Notes: generated by a model not told the origin, from the letters alone. 64,000 nt of DNA from Poriferisodalis sp965204195 (GCF_965204195.1 NZ_OZ241975.1:1550001-1614000), one strand, 5' to 3'; shown: positions 1 through 8,629, counted from the first letter of the stretch. Made by a program: numbers and translations.

Positions 1-451
1 GATCCGCCCTACCAACGGCGAACCAGCCGCCCAGCCCATCGGGATCCTGACGGGCACCTACGGAGCTGCCGTGCTGGCACCGTTGGTGAGCCAGTGGCAC
101 GCAGATGCCATCGCCCGAGAGAAGCCGAGCCCGCCGGAGGCACGGGTCATCGAAGTGCCCAACAGCTTCTTCGGCGGCAACATCGGCGTGACCGGCTTAC
201 TCGCCGGCGTCGACATCGCCGCCGCGTTGGCCGCCGAGCCGGTCGAGCATCGCTACCTGCTGGCCGACGTCTGCCTGTCGGGCGGGCAGTTCCTCGACGG
301 CATGACACCCGCCGAGCTGCCCCGGCACGTCGAGATCGTCCCGACGAACGGCAGCGCCCTGCGACAGTTGCTTGACGCTGCCGCCGCAGCACCGTCCGCT
401 GCGGCCCCTCCGCGCGACACTGCATCGCACACAGAAGGTGCCTCGCAATGA
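1..451 (+). CDS. DUF512-family Fe-S/radical-SAM-associated protein, C-terminal part
   Basis: The reading frame is already open at base 2 and the gene begins outside the window. The visible ~149 residues contain a 'LTGTYGAAVLAPL' segment, then 'FFGGNIGVTGLL' and 'YLLADVCLSGGQFLDG', which I recognise as the C-terminal hallmarks of DUF512 proteins, often annotated as putative radical SAM or Fe-S oxidoreductases. Their reaction is not established. An alanine/proline-rich tail of about 25 residues ends the protein. The stop codon overlaps the start of der (ATGA), so the two are very likely co-transcribed and translationally coupled; DUF512 genes sit next to der in many actinobacteria. Family assignment is from memory of motifs. 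Confidence 0.8.
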   Translation, partial: IRPTNGEPAAQPIGILTGTYGAAVLAPLVSQWHADAIAREKPSPPEARVIEVPNSFFGGNIGVTGLLAGVDIAAALAAEPVEHRYLLADVCLSGGQFLDGMTPAELPRHVEIVPTNGSALRQLLDAAAAAPSAAAPPRDTASHTEGASQ

Positions 452-1839
452 GCGCCGAACTGCCCGTGGTGGGCATCGTGGGTCGGCCGAACGTCGGCAA
501 GTCCACGCTGTTCAACCGGCTTGTCGGCCGCCGCGAGGCGGTAGTGGCGCCCGAGCCCGGCGTGACGCGCGACCGCAAGGCAGCTGAGGCCGCCTGGCGC
601 GGGCACAAGTTCATCGTGGTGGACACCGGCGGGTGGTCCGCCGACGGCGACACGCTTGACGGCAAGGTGTCCTCCCAGAGCGAGCGCGCGATGGGCGACG
701 CCGACGTGTTGCTGCTGGTGGTCGACCTCACCGTCGGCATCACCGAACCCGACGCTCGCATCGCCGCCATGCTGCGGCGCAGCGGCCAGCCCACCTTGGT
801 GGTCGCCAACAAGGCAGACAGCGGCACTCGTGATGACGGTCGGTGGGAATTCAACGGCCTCGGGCTGGGCGAAGCCTGGGCCGTGTCCGCCCTCCACGGC
901 CGCAACGTCGGCGATGTGCTCGATCGGGTGCTTGACCTGTTCGAGCTCAGCGCGGACGAGGCCGCAGACGACGAGTTGGACGAGACAGACGAGTTCGACG
1001 AGTTCCAAAACGCGGCAGCCCCCGACCGTGACGGGCCCAGCAGCGAGGACGAAGCGCCCGTCGATCCCGAGGCGGCGGTGCCGGCGGTCGCCATCGTGGG
1101 GCGGCCCAACGTCGGCAAGTCGACGCTGTTCAACCGGCTCATCGGCGACGAACGGTCCGTTGTGCACGACCAACCCGGCACGACCCGTGACACCATCGAC
1201 ACCCTCGTGGAGACCGAGGCAGGCCCGGTGCGGTTCGTCGACACCGCAGGCATGCGCCGCAAGGCGCGGGTCGACGCGGACACTGAGTACTACGCCAACT
1301 TGCGGGCGCTGCGGGCCATCGATGCCTGCGACGTATCGCTGCTGGTCATCGACGCCACTGAAGGAGTGACGGCACAGGACCAGCGTCTCGCCGAGCGCAT
1401 CGACGCCGCGGGCTGCCCGATCGTGGTGCTGCTCAACAAATGGGAGACGCTGGATGCCGGGCATCGTGAAGGCGTTTTGGGGGAGCTGGCGCGTCGCCTG
1501 CACTTCGTCGGCGAATCACCCGTGTTGCGCATCAGCGCGCTGACGGGTCGGGGCGTGCATCGGCTGGTGCCCGCAGTCTCCGCCGCGATGGAGGCATACG
1601 AATCGAGAGCGCCGACTGCCAAGGTGAACGAAATCGTCCAGCTCGCGCAGTCCGTACAGCCGGCGCCAGGCGGAGCACGGGTGCTGTACGCCACCCAGGC
1701 CGCAACGCAGCCGCCGACGTTCACGTTGTTCGCCAACCGGGAGCTCCCAGCTACCTACCTGCGATACCTCGAGCGCCGCTTGCGCGAAGAGCTGGGCCTA
1801 GCGAAGACGCCGCTCAAACTGCGAGTGCGCCGACGATGA
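448..1839 (+). CDS. der: Ribosome-assembly GTPase Der (EngA)
   Basis: Der is a cytoplasmic GTPase with two G domains that acts in maturation of the 50S ribosomal subunit. The 463-residue product shows two copies of the P-loop motif GRPNVGKSTLFNRL, near residues 9 and 218, each followed by DxxG (DTGG, DTAG) and NKxD-type motifs (NKAD, NKWE). A C-terminal KH-like domain follows and ends in basic 'LKLRVRRR'. The linker between the G domains is strongly acidic (about residues 167-210, rich in D and E). Length is normal. It overlaps the upstream gene by ATGA and the next gene starts inside its stop codon. Confidence 0.97.
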   Translation: MSAELPVVGIVGRPNVGKSTLFNRLVGRREAVVAPEPGVTRDRKAAEAAWRGHKFIVVDTGGWSADGDTLDGKVSSQSERAMGDADVLLLVVDLTVGITEPDARIAAMLRRSGQPTLVVANKADSGTRDDGRWEFNGLGLGEAWAVSALHGRNVGDVLDRVLDLFELSADEAADDELDETDEFDEFQNAAAPDRDGPSSEDEAPVDPEAAVPAVAIVGRPNVGKSTLFNRLIGDERSVVHDQPGTTRDTIDTLVETEAGPVRFVDTAGMRRKARVDADTEYYANLRALRAIDACDVSLLVIDATEGVTAQDQRLAERIDAAGCPIVVLLNKWETLDAGHREGVLGELARRLHFVGESPVLRISALTGRGVHRLVPAVSAAMEAYESRAPTAKVNEIVQLAQSVQPAPGGARVLYATQAATQPPTFTLFANRELPATYLRYLERRLREELGLAKTPLKLRVRRR

Positions 1840-2081
1840 GGCCGCTGTCCAGACGCGGAGCGCCCTCGACCGCCCAGCGGCAGAATCGTCGCCCGCTTCC
1901 AGACGGACCTCGTCATCCCGGCCGGCGCAGGAGCGGCGAAAGCGACCAGGCCCAGCAGCGGCGTTCGGGGGCGCCGTGGCACTTCTGGCTCGTCGTCATC
2001 ATGGCGACCGTGTACTTGGGCTGGCGTGCGGTCGAAGGCGTCGTGTGGCTGATCCAGTGGATCGCTGGCGTCATCAGTTGA
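1836..2081 (+). CDS. Small single-pass membrane protein
   Basis: This 81-residue protein starts in an ATGA overlap with der. Its first ~45 residues are strongly basic and proline/arginine-rich, followed by a hydrophobic segment of about 30 residues (FWLVVIMATVYL ... VVWLIQWIAGVI) that can span the membrane once or form a hairpin. The basic N-terminus should stay in the cytoplasm. I do not recognise a named family. Translational coupling to der suggests a real gene in the der operon. Confidence 0.65.
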   Translation: MRPLSRRGAPSTAQRQNRRPLPDGPRHPGRRRSGESDQAQQRRSGAPWHFWLVVIMATVYLGWRAVEGVVWLIQWIAGVIS

Positions 2082-2134
2082 GCGGCTCGACGTTGAACTG
2101 TCCATTCAACCCAGCCGGTATCGTGCCTGCGGAA

Positions 2135-2212
2135 CGGGCTGTGGCGCAGTCTGGTTAGCGCACTGGTCTGGGGGACCAGGGGTCGGAGGTTCAAATCCTC
2201 TCAGCCCGACCA
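2135..2212 (+). tRNA. tRNA-Pro (anticodon GGG), CCA encoded
   Basis: A full cloverleaf can be drawn. The acceptor stem is CGGGCTG (2135-2141) paired with CAGCCCG (2202-2208), then discriminator A and encoded CCA (2210-2212). The anticodon stem is CTGGT/ACCAG with loop CTGGGGG, giving anticodon GGG at 2170-2172. The T arm is GGAGGTTCAAATCCTC. It stands between the der operon and the DUF6642 gene with no integrase nearby. Confidence 0.96.
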
Positions 2213-2226
2213 CAGCGGGGTTTGTC

Positions 2227-2835
2227 ATGGCAAAGGGTGTGCCAGCGGTTGCTCCGGGCGGCAGGGTGTCACGGCGGCTCGCCACAGGAGTCTTCGCATT
2301 TGAAGGCGACGACTCCGATGCGGATCTCCGTCAGCAGTTCGGCGTGGCCACGCTCCTGCAGACCGTCCGCGAGCTCAGTGGCCTGAAGTTCATCCGGCGC
2401 GACATCGGCACCGCGCCCGAGCTCTTCTACTACGTCCGCAAATGGACCCAGCAGCGCTACCGCGACTATCAGATCGGGCACTTCGGATTTCACGGCAAAC
2501 CTGGAGAACTCTGGCTGAGCGGCTCCACCAAGGTGACCCTGGAGGAGCTCGCCGACGTGCTCGACGGACGGGCCGGCGGACGGATCATCTATTTCAGCTC
2601 GTGCGAGATCATGCGCACCGACGACGCGGCCTTGCGGCAATTCCAGGAGCGGTCCGGAGCTGCGGCGGTGATCGGCTTTCTCGAGCGGGTCGGCGGCAGC
2701 TTGGAGCTCCCGGCATTCGAGCTTCTGCTTCTGCAGGCGCTGAACGACGACACGAGGATGGACGCTGTGGAGGACCGTATCCGCCGCCAGCATCCCTATC
2801 TGTGCGAATTGCTCGGCCTCAAGATCATTGACTGA
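2227..2835 (+). CDS. DUF6642-like protein with caspase/CHAT-like His-Cys pair
   Basis: The 202-residue protein has the layout I associate with DUF6642: an N-terminal 'FAFEGDD', a middle 'KFIRRDIGTAPELFYYVRKW', then 'GHFGFHG' (about residues 87-93) and 'IIYFSSCE' (about residues 122-129), closing with 'FELLLLQAL'. A His following a hydrophobic strand and a Cys at the end of the next strand resemble the catalytic dyad of clan CD peptidases (caspase/CHAT fold), so a peptidase or peptidase-like role is possible but not shown. It starts 14 nt after tRNA-Pro. No partner gene with an obvious substrate or sensor domain is adjacent. Confidence 0.7.
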   Translation: MAKGVPAVAPGGRVSRRLATGVFAFEGDDSDADLRQQFGVATLLQTVRELSGLKFIRRDIGTAPELFYYVRKWTQQRYRDYQIGHFGFHGKPGELWLSGSTKVTLEELADVLDGRAGGRIIYFSSCEIMRTDDAALRQFQERSGAAAVIGFLERVGGSLELPAFELLLLQALNDDTRMDAVEDRIRRQHPYLCELLGLKIID

Positions 2836-2925
2836 TCGGCGGTGTTCCCGAGGGGCAGCAGGGAGCAACACACGGCTGGCGAGCGCGGTGCAATGATGTG
2901 CCTGACGGAGCGAAGGGGAGCGCCG

Positions 2926-3297
2926 ATGAGCGAGACCGCAACTGAACATCGCAAGCCCGAGATTTCGGTCGTGCAGGAGCCAGGGCGGGTCACCGTCCGG
3001 GTGGACGGCGTGGTCGTGGCCGATTCCACCTCGGCTCTGGTGCTGACCGAAGGACGGCTCCCACCGCGCCACTACCTGCCGGTTTCAGACGTGAAGATGG
3101 AGTTGCTGCACCCGACTGTGCTGTCCACTCATTGACCGTGGAAGGGCGATGCCAGCTACTGGTCAGTAGCAGTCAACGGTCAGAGCTACGACGACGTCGT
3201 GTGGTCCTACCCCGATCCGATCCCCGAGATGGCGGAGATCGCCGGTCTGATGAGCTTCTATGCCGAGCGTGACGAGGTAGATCAAACCGTCAACTAA
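2926..3297 (+). CDS. DUF427-family selenoprotein candidate (UGA = Sec at codon 70)
   Basis: Read through the TGA at 3133-3135, this frame gives a complete 123-residue DUF427 protein. The part before the TGA (GRVTVRVDGVVVADS ... HYLPVSDVKMELLHPT) and the part after it (PWKGDASYWSVAVNG ... VWSYPDP) are both canonical DUF427 in the same frame. The TGA occupies the family's invariant cysteine in 'STH-C-PWKG', giving STH-U-PWKG. The start ATG at 2926 has a GAAGGGGAG ribosome binding site. A hairpin lies 20-35 nt after the TGA, and the codons over it (TCA, GTA, GCA) are unusual for this GC-rich genome, as expected if RNA structure constrains them. DUF427 function is unknown; a Sec at this site suggests redox or nucleophilic chemistry. 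A conventional caller would stop at 3135. Confidence 0.88.
3155..3170 (+). promoter_or_regulatory. Candidate bacterial SECIS hairpin in the DUF427 gene
   Basis: GCTACT (3155-3160), loop GGTC (3161-3164) and AGTAGC (3165-3170) form a perfect 6-bp stem; G-T closure can extend it. The apical loop starts 26 nt after the UGA and begins with GG. This agrees with the published bacterial SECIS rule of a short loop with G in its first two positions, 16-37 nt downstream of UGA. Confidence 0.75.
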
Positions 3298-3310
3298 GCG
3301 GCGGAGCCGA

Positions 3311-4570
3311 TCAACCGAGGGTTGCGGCGAGCTCCAGCGCCTCGTCCCACGTCGGGTGGTTGGCCAGCAGGCGGCGGAATCGCACGAATGGCCTGATCGC
3401 GTCGAGCGCCATCACCCCGCTCAGGCGGCCGTTGTGCCGGTAACCGGCCAAGAACGAGCGACCTGAGTCTGGGCCATCTTCAGCCGAGCCGACGAGCACC
3501 TCAACATCGTCGTCGGCGTCGGGATGTCCAGCAATCTGGATGCGGGCGTCGTACTGGTCGGACCACACGAAGGGAACCGAGTTGTACGGCTGAGCTTCGG
3601 CAGGCGCGACCAGGTTGCGTCCCACCGCCATGCCATGCTCGACTGCCGCCGTCCAGTGCTCGACCCGAACCGGGTCGGAAACCCCCAGCGGCCCCAGCCA
3701 GCCATTGCCGGCGCGCGCAACATCGCCCACGGCATAGATGCCTTGCGGCCCGCAGCACAGCGTCTCATCACAGACCACGCCGTTGTCGATCTGCAGTCCC
3801 GAGCCTTCCAGCCACGCCGTGTTGGGTACTACCCCGATGCCGACGACCACGAGATCAGCGGGGACGCGACTGCCGTCAGCCATGGCAACCGCTTCGACAC
3901 GGTCGGTTCCCAGCACGCCGTCGACGCCGATGCCCAGCCGCAGCTCGACGCCGTTCTGGCCGTGCAGCGCGCCGACCCGCGTGCCCATCTCGGCACCTAG
4001 CCCGCGCACCAGCGGGGCCGGGGCCGCTTCGATCACCGTCACCTCGCAGCCGCGAGCCGCAGCAGAAGCGGCGACCTCCGAACCGATGAAGCCGCCGCCC
4101 ACCACGGCGACTCGTGCGCCGGCGATAAGACCTTCTCGGATGGCCATCGAGTCGTCGAGGGTCCGCAGTGTGTGCACGCCTGCCATGTTCCCGACGCCGG
4201 GCAGCGGTCGAGCCGCTGCGCCGGTTGCGATGATGAGGCCGTCGAATGGCACTGTCTCGGCGCTGCCGCCTGCCGCCGGGGCGACAGCGACCGTGCGAGC
4301 TGCTACGTCGAGCCCCACCGCATGGGTGCTCAGCATGACCTCCACGTCGAGATCTTCGTAGGCGCCCTCCGGGTCGAGGGCCAGCGAGCTGGGATCGTTG
4401 TCGCCAGTCAGGTATTCCTTCGACAGCGGCGGCCGGTCGTAGGGGAGATGCGGCTCGGCGCCGATGAGCGTCAGCGGCCCGTCATGGCCTGCAGCGCGCA
4501 CGCTGTGCACTGCGCGCGCGCCTGCCAGCGACGCACCGACGACGACGATGCGATTCGGTGTGTTCGACAC
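3311..4570 (-). CDS. FAD-dependent NAD(P)H:ferredoxin/rubredoxin reductase
   Basis: The 419-residue protein belongs to the rhodocoxin/putidaredoxin reductase type that passes electrons from NAD(P)H to small iron-sulfur proteins feeding oxygenases. It has an N-terminal FAD-binding 'VVVGASLAGARA', 'PYDRPPLSKEYL' near residue 44, the NAD-binding 'VAVVGGGFIGSEVAA' near residue 155, and the second FAD motif 'IYAVGDVAR' near residue 280, then a C-terminal domain with 'FVWSDQYD'. No ferredoxin or P450 gene is adjacent, so its partner lies elsewhere; the Rieske oxygenase at 33431 is a possible but distant client. Confidence 0.92.
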   Translation of the reverse strand: MSNTPNRIVVVGASLAGARAVHSVRAAGHDGPLTLIGAEPHLPYDRPPLSKEYLTGDNDPSSLALDPEGAYEDLDVEVMLSTHAVGLDVAARTVAVAPAAGGSAETVPFDGLIIATGAAARPLPGVGNMAGVHTLRTLDDSMAIREGLIAGARVAVVGGGFIGSEVAASAAARGCEVTVIEAAPAPLVRGLGAEMGTRVGALHGQNGVELRLGIGVDGVLGTDRVEAVAMADGSRVPADLVVVGIGVVPNTAWLEGSGLQIDNGVVCDETLCCGPQGIYAVGDVARAGNGWLGPLGVSDPVRVEHWTAAVEHGMAVGRNLVAPAEAQPYNSVPFVWSDQYDARIQIAGHPDADDDVEVLVGSAEDGPDSGRSFLAGYRHNGRLSGVMALDAIRPFVRFRRLLANHPTWDEALELAATLG

Positions 4571-4952
4571 ATCAGCAGTGTGGCACCTCCGGCGCGAGCG
4601 AGGACTGGTTGTCAGGGTGCCGCCGGCCGCTGCCGCCTAGCCGGATATCCAGCGCCTGCAAGGGTTCGGGCGCCCGCCCCACCCTCGCTGCGCAGCCGTC
4701 GGGGCGAGGCCTGCCGCACTGCGAGCGCGCGGTCCGCCGATCGGAATTCCCGCAGTTCCGGTTGAGTATTCCGACGCTGCGGCTGACGCGCTATAACTGT
4801 TCCTCACATCCGTGGAATTACACCGGTGTCATTTTCGCCGGGTGGATGGCAGTCGGGCCGCATGCGGCACAGGCTGCGGGGAGCGAGAGATTCGTGGAAA
4901 TGGCAGTCCGCACCACAGACATGGACGGCCTCGGGCGATCGGACGGCCCGAG
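4571..4952 (+). promoter_or_regulatory. Gene-free leader and promoter region upstream of nrdA
   Basis: About 380 nt without a convincing gene separate the divergent FAD reductase and nrdA. A plausible sigma-70 type promoter is TTCCGA (4769-4774), 17 nt, TATAAC (4792-4797), giving transcription from about 4804 and a ~150-nt leader. A perfect 10-bp palindrome ACACCGGTGT lies at 4820-4829. Position and ACAC/GTGT ends recall NrdR boxes, but the AT-rich centre of the NrdR consensus is missing, so NrdR control is only a guess. Confidence 0.4.
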
Positions 4953-7481
4953 ATGAGCGTCACCGAGGCAGCGCCTCCGTCACCGACGGCCGAGGCTGCG
5001 CAGCAGGGCCCAGACACCCCCGGCATGCGCGTGCAGAAGCGCGACGGCTCCATGCAAGCCGTCGACGTCAACAAGATCGTCCGCGCCGTCGAACGCTGCG
5101 CCACCGAACTGGCCGGTGTCGATCCCATGCGGGTCGCGACGCGGACCATCTCGGGTCTTCATGACGGCGCCACGACCACCGAGCTCGACGAGCTGTCGAT
5201 TCGCACGGCCGCTGCGCTGATCTCTGAGGAACCGAACTACTCGAAGCTGGCCGCCCGTTTGCTGGCCACCTACATCGACAAGGAAGTCCGGAACCAGAAC
5301 ATTTACTCGTTCAGCCAGTCCATCTCCGAAGGCGGCGAGTGCGGGCTCATCCATCCCGATGTGGTGGCATTCGTCGCTGCAAACGCCCGCAAGCTCAACG
5401 ATGCGGTCATAGCGCAGCGCAACGGCGATTTCGAGTTCTTCGGGCTCCGCACCGTGTACGACCGCTACCTGCTGCGGCATCCGCAGCGCCGGACGGTCAT
5501 CGAGAACCCGCAGTACTTCCTGTTGCGCGTTGCCTGCGGTCTGTCGCAGACGGCCGAAGAGGCCATCTCGTTCTACGAGCTCATCTCCAGCCTGCGCTAC
5601 CTGCCGTCGTCGCCCACGCTGTTCAACTCGGGCACGGCCCACCCGCAGATGTCGTCGTGCTACCTGCTTGACAGCCCCACCGATTCGCTCGAAGGCATCT
5701 ACGACCGCTATTCCGACATCGCCAAGCTTTCGAAGTTCGCCGGCGGCATTGGCGTGGGCTGGCACCGGGTGCGGTCACGCGGCTCGCTGATCAGCGGCAC
5801 CAACGGCCTGTCGAACGGCATCGTGCCGTGGCTCAAGACGCTCGACTCGTCGGTTGCGGCTGTGAACCAGGGCGGCCGGCGCAAGGGCGCTGCGTGCGTG
5901 TACCTCGAAACGTGGCATGCCGACATCGAGGAGTTCCTGGAGCTGAAGGACTCCACCGGCGACCATGCCCGGCGCACCCACAACCTGAACCTGGCGAACT
6001 GGGTGCCCGACGAGTTCATGCGCCGGGTAGAGAACGACTGGCAATGGTCGCTGTTCGATCCCAAGCAGGTGCCGCATCTCACCGACCTGTACGGCGACGA
6101 GTTCACCGATGCGTACCGGGAAGCTGAAGCTGCCGGACTGTACGAGCGGCAGGTGTCAGCCCGCGAGCTGTACAGCCGCATGATGCGCACGCTCGCCCAG
6201 ACCGGCAACGGCTGGATGACCTTCAAGGACGCCTCGAACGCCAAGTCCAACCAGACCGGCGGGCCCGGCAACGTCATCCACCTGTCGAACCTGTGCACCG
6301 AGATCCTCGAGGTCACCAGCGACGCCGAGACGGCGGTCTGCAATCTCGGCTCGGTCAATCTCGCCAAGTTCGTGCGGCAGGGCCCGGATGGCGGCAGAAC
6401 CGTCGACTACGACGCACTGGGAGAGGTCGTGCGCACGGCGGTGCCCTACTTGGACCGCGTCATCGACATCAACTACTACCCGACGCCCGAGGCCGCCCGG
6501 TCGAACGAGCGCTGGCGTCCGGTCGGGCTGGGCGTCATGGGCCTGCAGGACGTGTTCTTCCAGCTCAATCTGGCGTTCGATTCGCCTGAGGCGGTCGAGA
6601 TCGCGGCCCGCATCGCCGAGGAGATCTACTACTGGGCGGTCTGGTCAAGCTGCGAGCTGGCTCGCCAGCACGGGCCGCACGGCGCGTTCGACCAGACACG
6701 AGCCGCTGCGGGAGAGCTGCAGTTCGACCTGTGGGGCATCGAGCCGTCCCAACCTCAACGCTGGGCCGAGCTGCGCGAGCGGATCGGCCAGCACGGGCTG
6801 CGCAATTCGCTGCTGGTGGCCGTTGCGCCCACTGCCACCATCGCGTCCATCGCCGGCTGCTACGAGTGCATCGAGCCGCAGGTGTCGAACCTGTTCAAGC
6901 GAGAAACGCTGTCGGGTGAGTTCATGCAGATCAACCGCTACCTCGTGCGAGAGCTGCAGCAGCGTGGCCTGTGGAGCGAGGCCATGGCCAACAAGATCAA
7001 GATGGCCGAGGGTTCGGTGCAGGCCATCGCCGAGATCCCCGATGACCTCCGCTCGGTGTACCGCACTGCGTGGGAGCTGCCCCAGCGGGCGCTCATCGAC
7101 ATGGCCGCCGCACGGGGCGCTTTCATCGACCAGAGCCAGTCGCTGAACCTGTTCATGGAGAGCCCCAACATCGGCAAGCTCTCCTCGATGTACATGCACG
7201 CCTGGAAATCGGGCCTGAAGACCACGTACTACCTGCGCTCCCGACCGGCGACGCGCATCAACCAGACCACGACCGACAACGCATCTCCCAGCAATGGCGC
7301 CCAGCGCGATGGGGGCCAGCCCAACGGCGGCGCCGCAACGCAAGCGACCGTCTCGACCATGCCCGACCCAGCCGCGGCGGGCTCGGCCGCCGCGGTCATC
7401 GACACAGCCGCCGACACAGCAGCAGCCGATGCCGTGGCGTGCTCGCTGGAGAACCCCGAGACCTGCGAAGCCTGCGAATGA
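4953..7481 (+). CDS. nrdA: Class I ribonucleoside-diphosphate reductase, alpha subunit
   Basis: The catalytic subunit reduces ribonucleoside diphosphates to deoxyribonucleotides. With ATG 4953 as start the protein is 842 residues. An open frame extends to 4812 but that part is not conserved-looking. Domains in order: ATP-cone (from 'MRVQKRDGS', about residues 30-120), the (beta/alpha)10 barrel with 'SSCYLL' and 'NLCTEI', the twin tyrosines in 'TTYYLRSR', and a Gly/Ala/Thr-rich linker to a C-terminal swinging CEAC pair for thioredoxin-type re-reduction. The residues expected for substrate cysteines and radical transfer are present. nrdB follows 50 nt later, so the two form an operon. Confidence 0.96.
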   Translation: MSVTEAAPPSPTAEAAQQGPDTPGMRVQKRDGSMQAVDVNKIVRAVERCATELAGVDPMRVATRTISGLHDGATTTELDELSIRTAAALISEEPNYSKLAARLLATYIDKEVRNQNIYSFSQSISEGGECGLIHPDVVAFVAANARKLNDAVIAQRNGDFEFFGLRTVYDRYLLRHPQRRTVIENPQYFLLRVACGLSQTAEEAISFYELISSLRYLPSSPTLFNSGTAHPQMSSCYLLDSPTDSLEGIYDRYSDIAKLSKFAGGIGVGWHRVRSRGSLISGTNGLSNGIVPWLKTLDSSVAAVNQGGRRKGAACVYLETWHADIEEFLELKDSTGDHARRTHNLNLANWVPDEFMRRVENDWQWSLFDPKQVPHLTDLYGDEFTDAYREAEAAGLYERQVSARELYSRMMRTLAQTGNGWMTFKDASNAKSNQTGGPGNVIHLSNLCTEILEVTSDAETAVCNLGSVNLAKFVRQGPDGGRTVDYDALGEVVRTAVPYLDRVIDINYYPTPEAARSNERWRPVGLGVMGLQDVFFQLNLAFDSPEAVEIAARIAEEIYYWAVWSSCELARQHGPHGAFDQTRAAAGELQFDLWGIEPSQPQRWAELRERIGQHGLRNSLLVAVAPTATIASIAGCYECIEPQVSNLFKRETLSGEFMQINRYLVRELQQRGLWSEAMANKIKMAEGSVQAIAEIPDDLRSVYRTAWELPQRALIDMAAARGAFIDQSQSLNLFMESPNIGKLSSMYMHAWKSGLKTTYYLRSRPATRINQTTTDNASPSNGAQRDGGQPNGGAATQATVSTMPDPAAAGSAAAVIDTAADTAAADAVACSLENPETCEACE

Positions 7482-7531
7482 GGCGTCGCGAGCAATTTGG
7501 CAGAACCACCTGACACAGACAGAGGATCCCC

Positions 7532-8629
7532 ATGGCACTCGTGCAGACAGCGCCCGAATTGGGGCCCGAGCCGCTTCCAGACGGCGGGTCGCAGACCGGC
7601 CCGGGCGCCGGTTCCGCTGTCCGCAGCGGCAACATCCTGGACCCTGGCTTCGAGCTGACACTGCGGCCGATGCGGTACCCGCAGTTCTTCGACATGTACC
7701 GCGACGCCATCCGCAACACTTGGACGGTCGAGGAGATCGATTTCTCCGACGACATCGTCGACCTCAACCGCAAGCTGGCGCCTGCCGAGCGGCACCTCAT
7801 CAACCGGCTCGTGGCGTTCTTCGCCACCGGCGACTCGATCGTCGCCAACAACCTGGTGCTGAACCTCTACCAGCACATCAACAGCCCCGAAGCTCGCATG
7901 TACCTGAGCCGGCAGCTGTACGAGGAAGCGCTGCACGTGCAGTTCTACCTGACGCTGCTGGATCACTACATCCCTGATCTCGATGAGCGAGCGGCGGCGT
8001 TCTCGGCCATCGAGAACATTCCCTCCATTGCCGCCAAGGCCGACTTCTGTTTCCGCTGGATGGACAGCGTGTGGTCGCTCGACCAGCTCTCCACCGTCGA
8101 GCACCGCAAGGCCTTCCTGCTGAATCTCATCTGCTTCGCGGCGTGCATCGAGGGGCTGTTTTTCTTCGCGGCATTCGCGTACGTCTATTTCCTGCGGTCG
8201 AAGGGCTTGCTGAACGGCTTGGCGGCCGGCACGAACTGGGTGTTCCGTGACGAGTCGGCGCACATGAACTTCGCGTTCGAGGTGGTGCGGACGATCCGCT
8301 CAGAGGAGCCCGACCTGTTCGACCAGGATCTCGCCGATCGGATCCGCGAGATGATCGTCGAGGCGGTCGACGTCGAGACGCAGTTCGCGCGCGACGTGCT
8401 GTCAGGCGGCGTGGCGGGCATGTCTGTCGCCGACACTCGGTCCTACCTGGAGTTCGTGGCCGATCAGCGGCTGGCCCAGCTCGGGCTGCCGAAGAACTTC
8501 GGCTCCAAGAACCCCTTCTCGTTCATGGAACTGCAGGACGTGCAGGAGCTCACCAACTTCTTCGAGCGCACCGTCGCCGCCTACCAGGTCGGCATCGAAG
8601 GCGAGGTCGCCTTCGACGAGGACTTCTAG
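7532..8629 (+). CDS. nrdB: Class I ribonucleotide reductase, beta (radical-generating) subunit
   Basis: The 365-residue protein carries the dinuclear metal site that supplies the radical to NrdA. Metal ligands match the family: Asp in 'FFATGDSIV', Glu and His in 'YEEALHVQFY', Glu in 'CIEGLFFF', Glu and His in 'DESAHMNF'. The Tyr four residues after the first His (HVQFY) is at the radical-tyrosine position, arguing for a tyrosyl-radical enzyme. The first ~38 residues are a variable Pro/Gly-rich extension. Its last codons and stop form the first unit of a 29-bp tandem repeat that continues past the gene. Confidence 0.96.
   Translation: MALVQTAPELGPEPLPDGGSQTGPGAGSAVRSGNILDPGFELTLRPMRYPQFFDMYRDAIRNTWTVEEIDFSDDIVDLNRKLAPAERHLINRLVAFFATGDSIVANNLVLNLYQHINSPEARMYLSRQLYEEALHVQFYLTLLDHYIPDLDERAAAFSAIENIPSIAAKADFCFRWMDSVWSLDQLSTVEHRKAFLLNLICFAACIEGLFFFAAFAYVYFLRSKGLLNGLAAGTNWVFRDESAHMNFAFEVVRTIRSEEPDLFDQDLADRIREMIVEAVDVETQFARDVLSGGVAGMSVADTRSYLEFVADQRLAQLGLPKNFGSKNPFSFMELQDVQELTNFFERTVAAYQVGIEGEVAFDEDF

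Noticed and set aside
147..1503. Long minus-strand open frames across der and similar antisense frames over ilvD, mutB, leuS and gcvP
   Set aside because: They are shadows produced by GC-rich codon use; their translations are low-complexity and have no recognisable domain.
2135..2212. tRNA-Pro as an integration site for a mobile element
   Set aside because: No integrase, no repeat of the tRNA 3' end nearby, and flanking genes look native.
3133..3135. Sequencing error or pseudogene explanation for TGA in the DUF427 gene
   Set aside because: Three genes in the window have TGA at the exact catalytic-Cys column with a SECIS-like hairpin, and one is selD. Random errors would not do this.
4812..4952. 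N-terminal extension of nrdA from ATG 4812
   Set aside because: The 47 extra residues are Arg/Cys/His-rich without family likeness, overlap a predicted promoter leader, and the ATP-cone begins shortly after ATG 4953.
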